10,185 nucleotides of DNA from JBJTIF01 sp046094825 (GTDB taxonomy: Bacteria > Actinomycetota > UBA4738 > HRBIN12), in assembly GCA_046094825.1 (NCBI GenBank), contig JBJTIF010000091.1, positions 1 to 10,185 on the forward strand, given 5' to 3'. Of this stretch, positions 6,959 to 10,185 are shown piece by piece. The notes beneath the pieces are model-generated. The model was not told where the DNA came from, did not search any database, and saw nothing but the letters and a program-made list of their open reading frames with translations. The first letter of the stretch is position 1. Each line of letters starts with the position of its first letter. The position numbers and the translations under genes are program-made.

Positions 6959-6965
6959 TCCCATC

Positions 6966-6986
6966 GGCCGCCCGTTGCTGGCGGCC
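6966..6986 (-). other. Intercistronic stem-loop between permease and LLM gene
   Basis: A perfect seven-base inverted repeat (GGCCGCC and GGCGGCC) encloses a seven-base loop and ends one base before the ATG at 6964. No T-tract follows, so termination is unlikely. A GAGGGG ribosome-site-like motif overlaps its 5' arm; folding could mask it or bring it near the start. The role is inferred. Confidence 0.4.
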
Positions 6987-6998
6987 CCTCGCCGGGGA

Positions 6999-7796
6999 TC
7001 AGGTCGGCAGCAGCAGGCCTCGGCGGCTCCGCACGCGGCGATCGAGCACGCCGAACGACGCCTCGACGAGCATCCCGACGCCCATGATCATGAGCATCAC
7101 CGCGAAGATGTCCGGGGTCCGGAACGACTGCGCGTTCGCGTCGAGCAGGTGACCGAGGCCCTTCCCGCCCGTGGAGATGAGTTCGCCCGCCATGAGGCCG
7201 CGCCAGGACAGCGCCCACGCCTGCTGGAGCCCGCCGATGTACCCCGGCACCGCCGCCGGGAGGATCACGCGGCGGTAGAGGACCCACCGCCGGGCACCGA
7301 GGGTCCGGCCTGCGCGGATCAGGAGCGGCGGGACGAGACGGAGGCTCGCCGCGGTCGCGATCGCGACGGCGGGGATCCCGGCGATGACGACGACGAAGAG
7401 GATGGCCCGCTCGGAGAGCCCGAACCACAGGATCGAGAGCGGGAGCCACGAGATCGACGGGAGCGCCTGGAGGCCGCTGATGAGGCTCCCGACGCTCCGC
7501 TGGATCCGGCCCGACGCGGCCATGCCGAGCCCGATGAGCGTCCCGAGCGTCACGCCGACCGCGAGGCCGACGAGGAGCCGGATCAGGCTCGCCGTCGTCG
7601 CGGCGAGGATCGACTCGCGCGGGGGATCGGTCGTGAAGAAGTCTCGGCCGAACGCCGAGAGCACCTCGACCGGACCCGGGAACACGCTCTCGTTGAAGAA
7701 TCCGCTCGACGCGACGAGCTGCCACACGGCGAGCAGCGCGACGACCGCGGCGAGCCGCGGTCCGAGCTGCTCAGAGATCCGCTTCGCGCGCGACAA
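6999..7796 (-). CDS. ABC transporter permease, SsuC/TauC-type (sulfonate/taurine/nitrate family)
   Basis: This 265-residue inner-membrane permease belongs to the binding-protein-dependent transport family. About six membrane segments are visible (around 14-31, 68-92, 104-125, 127-150, 186-208 and 229-250). The cytoplasmic coupling (EAA-type) loop is RAGRTLGARRWVLYRRVILP (161-180), close to the form seen in SsuC, TauC and ThiX. LPSISWLPLSILWFG (112-126) is also typical. Two copies would pair with two ATPases. The start is TTG at 7796, 26 bases inside the ATPase gene. It is preferred because a full AAGGAGGTG Shine-Dalgarno sequence (7812-7804) lies exactly seven bases upstream and no better start follows before the first helix. 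The gene is third in the importer operon; the LLM gene follows. The substrate is probably an organosulfonate, but nitrate or pyrimidine-type ligands cannot be excluded. Confidence 0.93.
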   Translation of the reverse strand: MSRAKRISEQLGPRLAAVVALLAVWQLVASSGFFNESVFPGPVEVLSAFGRDFFTTDPPRESILAATTASLIRLLVGLAVGVTLGTLIGLGMAASGRIQRSVGSLISGLQALPSISWLPLSILWFGLSERAILFVVVIAGIPAVAIATAASLRLVPPLLIRAGRTLGARRWVLYRRVILPAAVPGYIGGLQQAWALSWRGLMAGELISTGGKGLGHLLDANAQSFRTPDIFAVMLMIMGVGMLVEASFGVLDRRVRSRRGLLLPT

Positions 7797-8604
7797 CCTT
7801 GTCCACCTCCTTCGAGAGGTGGTCGTGGATGTCGACGACGACCTTCGACAGGAGCGCGTCCTCGATGCCCCGCGGTCGTTCGACCGTGATCCGGTGTTCG
7901 GCGAGGAGCGTCCCGGGCGGCGCCGACATGAGGACGACGCGGTCCGCGAGGAACACGGCCTCTCGGACGTTGTGTGTCACGAAGATGAAGGTCGTGCGGG
8001 TCTCGAGCCAGACGTCCTGCAGGAGCTCCTGGAGGATCTCCCGGGTCTGCGCGTCGAGCGCGGCGAACGGTTCGTCGGCGAGGAGCACCTCGGGTCGGCA
8101 GGCGAGCGCGCGGGCGATCGCCGCCCGCTGCCGCATGCCGCCGGAGAGCTCGTGCGGCTGCGCCTCCGCGAAGCGACCGAGGTGGACCCGCTTCAGCCAC
8201 TCCATCGCGCGATCGGTGCGCTCGCCCTCCGCGACGCCGATGAGCTCGAGCGCGAACTCGACGTTGCCGCGGACGGTCTTCCACGGGAAGAGGGCCGGGT
8301 CCTGGAAGAGCACCGCGCGGTCCGGCCCCGGCCGCACGATCGGCTCCCCGTCGATGCGGACCTCTCCCTCGTCCGGCTTCTCGAGCCCGGCGAAGACGTT
8401 CAGGAGCGTGGACTTCCCGCACCCCGACGGGCCCAGGAGGCAGACGAACTCCCCCTGGGCCACGTCGAGGTGGACGGGTCCGAGCGCGTGGACCTGGTCG
8501 CCTCGGGCGTTGCGGAACGACTTCGAGACCCCGACCGCGGAGAGCTTCGGTCGATCGGCGCCGCTCGAGGCGACGACGGAGAGCCTCGGGGTCGTATCGG
8601 TCAC
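7771..8604 (-). CDS. ABC transporter ATP-binding protein, SsuB/TauB-type
   Basis: This 277-residue cytoplasmic ATPase powers the importer. All nucleotide-binding motifs are intact: Walker A GPSGCGKST (58-66), Q-loop Gln101 in LFQDPALFPW, signature LSGGMRQR (153-160), Walker B VLLADEPF (173-180) with catalytic Glu178, D-loop ALD (182-184), and switch His211 in FVTHNVREA. The QDPALFPWKTV and SGGMRQRAAIARAL wording is characteristic of the nitrate/sulfonate/taurine (SsuB/TauB) branch. A loosely conserved tail of about 20 residues precedes the domain. The GTG start at 8604 overlaps the stop of the binding-protein gene as GTGA, with GGAGG ten bases upstream. The gene's end overlaps the permease start by 26 bases, so all three importer genes are likely translationally coupled. 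Confidence 0.95.
   Translation of the reverse strand: MTDTTPRLSVVASSGADRPKLSAVGVSKSFRNARGDQVHALGPVHLDVAQGEFVCLLGPSGCGKSTLLNVFAGLEKPDEGEVRIDGEPIVRPGPDRAVLFQDPALFPWKTVRGNVEFALELIGVAEGERTDRAMEWLKRVHLGRFAEAQPHELSGGMRQRAAIARALACRPEVLLADEPFAALDAQTREILQELLQDVWLETRTTFIFVTHNVREAVFLADRVVLMSAPPGTLLAEHRITVERPRGIEDALLSKVVVDIHDHLSKEVDKVVAREADL
7804..7812 (-). promoter_or_regulatory. Strong ribosome-binding site for the permease TTG start
   Basis: AAGGAGGTG on the minus strand matches the 16S rRNA anti-Shine-Dalgarno tail over nine bases. It sits seven bases before TTG at 7796, inside the ATPase coding sequence where it encodes Lys-Glu-Val. It decides the otherwise ambiguous permease start. Confidence 0.85.
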
Positions 8605-9647
8605 GCCGACGGCACCTCCACCGGGTCCTCGCCGAGCTCCGCGAGCACGGCGTTCAGGTCCTCGAGACGGTAGATCCCGAGGATACCGGTCGGGTCGGTG
8701 TCGAGGAACCCCAGCTCGAAGGCGTTCTGCGCACCCTCCGCGAGGCTGACCGAGACCGGGTCCCACGTGAACGTGAGCTTGTCCCACGCCGCATCGACGA
8801 CGGCCTGATCGAGCGACGGGGCGCCCGCCTTCACGAGCCCCGCCTGCGCCGCCGCCTTCGCGGCGACCGGGTCCTCCTCGATGAGGCGGATCGCGCGGAC
8901 GTTCGCCTCGACGAGCTTGCGGACGAGTTCGGGGTGCGTGTCGGCGTACGTCGTGTTCACGAGCAGGTTCGTCGTGACGAAGAGCCCGTCCGGCCAGAGC
9001 GTCGCTTCGTCGACGAACGTCGTCGCGAGCCCCTCGGACTCGAGGATCGTCGGCCACGGCTCCGGCTCCCACGCGCCGTCGAGCTGCTCCTGCTCGAAGA
9101 GCTGGACGAGGGTCTTGTTGTCGACCGCTGCGACGTTCACGTCGCCACCCGCATCGTTCGCGTCGAGCCCCTGGGTACGGAGCCACGTGCGGAGCGCGAC
9201 GTCCTGGGTGTTGCCGACGCCCGGCACGGCGAGGCGCTTGCCGGAGAGGTCGGCCGGCGTCGAGATGCCGGCGCCGGTGCGCACCACGAAGGACGCCCCG
9301 CCCGCGGTCACGCCGGAGATCACGGCGACGTCACCGGACTGGAGGAACAGCGCCGTCGACGGCCCGGGGCCGATGTACGTCGCGTCGATCGAACCACCGA
9401 GGAGCGCCGTTCCAGCGTCCGAACCGGAGTTGAAGTACGTCACCTCGACGCGCGCGGGCGCGAGCACCTCGTCGAAGATTCCGGCCTCGAGCGCGACGTA
9501 CGCCGGAGCGTGCGTGAGGTTCGGGAACACGCCGATCCGGATCACCTCATCGCTCCCCATGGCGCGCTCCTCGGAACTCGCGCAGCCGGTCGCCACCACG
9601 AGCATCGCGGCGGCGAGCACCGCGCCGATCGAACGTCGGATCCGCAT
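8601..9647 (-). CDS. ABC transporter substrate-binding lipoprotein, SsuA/TauA-type
   Basis: This 348-residue protein captures the ligand outside the membrane. It starts with a lipoprotein signal: basic MRIRR, a hydrophobic core, and a lipobox-like ATGC with Cys22 as the lipidation site. The mature part is a type-II periplasmic-binding fold of the NMT1/SsuA class: IRIGVFPNLTHAPAYVALEAG (about 36-56), the first-lobe GGSIDATYIGPGPS (84-97), DLSGKRLAVPGVGNTQD (133-149) and LDGAWEPEPWP (189-199). SsuA, TauA, nitrate- and thiamine-precursor-binding proteins share this architecture; the lipoprotein form with this wording is usually annotated as sulfonate-binding. The ligand is therefore probable but not proven. 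The ATG at 9647 has AGGAG five bases upstream. It is the first gene of the importer operon, behind a promoter-like element and a structured leader. Confidence 0.93.
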   Translation of the reverse strand: MRIRRSIGAVLAAAMLVVATGCASSEERAMGSDEVIRIGVFPNLTHAPAYVALEAGIFDEVLAPARVEVTYFNSGSDAGTALLGGSIDATYIGPGPSTALFLQSGDVAVISGVTAGGASFVVRTGAGISTPADLSGKRLAVPGVGNTQDVALRTWLRTQGLDANDAGGDVNVAAVDNKTLVQLFEQEQLDGAWEPEPWPTILESEGLATTFVDEATLWPDGLFVTTNLLVNTTYADTHPELVRKLVEANVRAIRLIEEDPVAAKAAAQAGLVKAGAPSLDQAVVDAAWDKLTFTWDPVSVSLAEGAQNAFELGFLDTDPTGILGIYRLEDLNAVLAELGEDPVEVPSA

Positions 9648-9652
9648 GTCGT

Positions 9653-9657
9653 CTCCT
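9653..9657 (-). promoter_or_regulatory. Ribosome-binding site of the binding-protein gene
   Basis: AGGAG lies five bases before the ATG at 9647, within a longer purine-rich run (GAGAGGAGA). It fixes the start and places the structured leader upstream of it. Confidence 0.7.
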
Positions 9658-9671
9658 CTCGGAAAACACGA

Positions 9672-9701
9672 AGGCCGCGACCCGGAGGCGTCGCGGCCTC
9701 C
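9672..9701 (-). promoter_or_regulatory. Leader with two competing hairpins, possible attenuator
   Basis: On the minus strand, hairpin A pairs GGAGGC with GCCTCC (9701-9696 with 9689-9684, six-base loop). Hairpin B pairs AGGCCGCGAC with GTCGCGGCCT (9699-9690 with 9681-9672, ten pairs, eight-base loop). They share bases and cannot coexist. Hairpin B is followed by TCGTGTTTTCC, a weak U-rich tract. A small CCAG/CTGG hairpin (9711-9700) precedes both. The layout suits an antiterminator/terminator switch. I do not recognise a known riboswitch consensus. Confidence 0.4.
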
Positions 9702-9728
9702 AGTCGTCTGGTCAGCCGAACGACGGGG

Positions 9729-9757
9729 ACGCTACGCGAGGGCCGAGGGCGCCGCAA
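9729..9757 (-). promoter_or_regulatory. Sigma70-like promoter of the importer operon
   Basis: TTGCGG (9757-9752) and TAGCGT (9734-9729) on the minus strand are separated by 17 bases, the optimal spacing. Transcription would start near 9722 and give a leader of about 75 bases before the lipoprotein ATG. The element lies beyond the end of the upstream YezD-like gene, so the importer could be controlled on its own. Confidence 0.5.
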
Positions 9758-9817
9758 CGGCATCCGGGCATCGCGATGTGGAGATGTGGTGGAGGCGGTG
9801 CGGCCGTGCCTACGGGC

Positions 9818-10015
9818 CTACGGGAGCCGGAACTTCTCCGCCATCTCGATCTGCACGACCTTGCCCTCGTGGATCACGAGGAGCACGGTCCCGAACTCGA
9901 GGCGGCGCAGGATCGCGCCGACCTTCGCGAGCACGGCGAGCTCGTCGTCCGAGAAGGCCGCGAGATCGACCGACGGGCGCTCCTCGGGCGTGTGCGCGCT
10001 GGAACCGGTCGCCAT
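9818..10015 (-). CDS. YezD-like (DUF2292) small protein
   Basis: This 65-residue soluble protein has a variable acidic N-terminus, a helix (about 22-40, DDELAVLAKVGAILRRLEF) and a C-terminal segment GTVLLVIHEGKVVQIEMAEKF (42-62). The pattern G-[ST]-V-x-[IL]-x-I-x-x-G-[KR]-V-V-Q-I-E-x-x-E-K is what I recall for DUF2292/YezD proteins of 50-65 residues. Function is unknown. From memory such genes often sit beside sulfur-assimilation or sulfur-compound transport genes, which fits the SsuA-type importer just downstream. The ATG at 10015 lacks a Shine-Dalgarno sequence and lies six bases after an extended -10 box, so it is probably leaderless. The stop is TAG at 9820-9818, inside a tandem 8-base repeat (CCTACGGG twice, 9809-9824). 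The family call rests on pattern recall, hence moderate confidence. Confidence 0.75.
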   Translation of the reverse strand: MATGSSAHTPEERPSVDLAAFSDDELAVLAKVGAILRRLEFGTVLLVIHEGKVVQIEMAEKFRLP

Positions 10016-10021
10016 CGGGCC

Positions 10022-10030
10022 ACCCTAGCA
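10022..10030 (-). promoter_or_regulatory. Extended -10 promoter of the YezD-like gene, leaderless
   Basis: TGCTAGGGT on the minus strand combines a TGn extension with a TANNNT box and ends exactly six bases before ATG 10015. No -35 is obvious, as expected for an extended -10. The spacing matches that at 5428-5433 and predicts transcription starting at the A of the ATG. Confidence 0.5.
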
Positions 10031-10076
10031 ACGACCCACCGGTCGGGGATCCCGCGCCGCAGGGAGGGCCGGAGGG

Positions 10077-10113
10077 GTGCGGGATGGAGGCCGTGCGGGA
10101 TGGAGACCGTGCG
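10077..10113. repeat. 16-bp tandem repeat upstream of the YezD-like gene
   Basis: The unit GTGCGGGATGGAGGCC (10077-10092) is repeated at 10093-10108 with one change (G to A at the 14th base) and begins a third time (GTGCG, to 10113). It lies about 60-100 bases upstream of the YezD-like start. The palindrome CGCTAC-GG-GTAGCG follows directly (10112-10125). These could be regulator sites or simple sequence; no gene is seen in 10031-10185. Confidence 0.5.
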
Positions 10114-10140
10114 CTACGGGTAGCGGACGTGGGGGTGGGG

Positions 10141-10185
10141 CGCGCGGGCCCCCCCCACACCCGGGGGGGGGGGGCGGGGGGCGCG
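10141..10185. other. Homopolymer-rich window end, possibly unreliable sequence
   Basis: The last 45 bases hold C8 (10149-10156), G12 (10163-10174) and G6 (10176-10181) with little else. The C and G runs could fold on each other. Such a terminal stretch often marks where an assembly stopped or a polymerase stalled. No coding signal is seen. Confidence 0.55.

Noticed and set aside
5948..6964. Minus-strand frame opening at ATG 6964 through the LLM gene
   Set aside because: After four prolines it gives only Arg-rich sequence; the conserved LLM protein is in the neighbouring frame. The ATG itself may be real if the homopolymer is one base shorter.
8605..9186. Upstream extension of the ATPase frame into the binding-protein gene
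   Set aside because: The extension is Arg/Gly-rich shadow sequence; ATPase homology begins after the GTG at 8604, which has a ribosome site and a GTGA overlap.
9661..9757. TPP riboswitch upstream of the NMT1/THI5-like binding-protein gene
   Set aside because: I cannot find the conserved thi-box segments (CTGAGA-like and ACCTGAT-like) in the leader, so a thiamine-precursor importer is not supported this way.

Overview
The window is very GC-rich DNA (well above 70% by eye) and densely coding. Spacers are short, GTG and TTG starts are common, and several promoters look leaderless. With an F420-type luciferase-like oxidoreductase (TIGR03620-like), this suggests a high-GC actinobacterium or a related high-GC Chloroflexota lineage, probably from a metagenomic contig. 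Taxonomy is an inference. No rRNA, tRNA, CRISPR array, transposase or phage gene was seen.

Layout. (1) Bases 1-88, minus: the 5' end of a probable FAD/NAD-binding oxidoreductase that runs off the window. (2) Bases 193-5409, minus: one tight operon, read from the right as aldehyde dehydrogenase, crotonase-family protein, fused NDP-forming acyl-CoA synthetase, and EamA/DMT transporter. Two junctions overlap by GTGA and one has an 11-base gap. This looks like a catabolic module that activates an organic acid with CoA, acts on the acyl-CoA, and oxidises an aldehyde. (3) Bases 5440-6041, plus: a divergent pair, a 65-aa two-helix membrane protein and a DCC/DUF393 thiol-disulfide oxidoreductase, joined by a GTGA overlap. 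(4) Bases 6046-9647, minus: a complete SsuA/TauA-type ABC importer (lipoprotein, ATPase, permease) followed by an F420-type LLM oxidoreductase. This parallels the classic ssu (alkanesulfonate) order of transporter plus LLM monooxygenase. A YezD/DUF2292-like small protein (9818-10015, minus) lies just upstream.

Regulation. The 30-base spacer at 5410-5439 carries two divergent -10-like boxes that form an inverted repeat, each 6-7 bases from an ATG. The YezD-like gene has the same arrangement with an extended -10. The importer operon has a conventional promoter-like element (TTGCGG, 17 bases, TAGCGT) and a roughly 75-base leader with two mutually exclusive hairpins.

Cautions. A run of 12 G (12 C on the coding strand) sits at the 5' end of the LLM gene and puts the nearest ATG out of frame. 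This is either a consensus error or a contingency tract. The last ~45 bases of the window are homopolymer-rich and probably unreliable.
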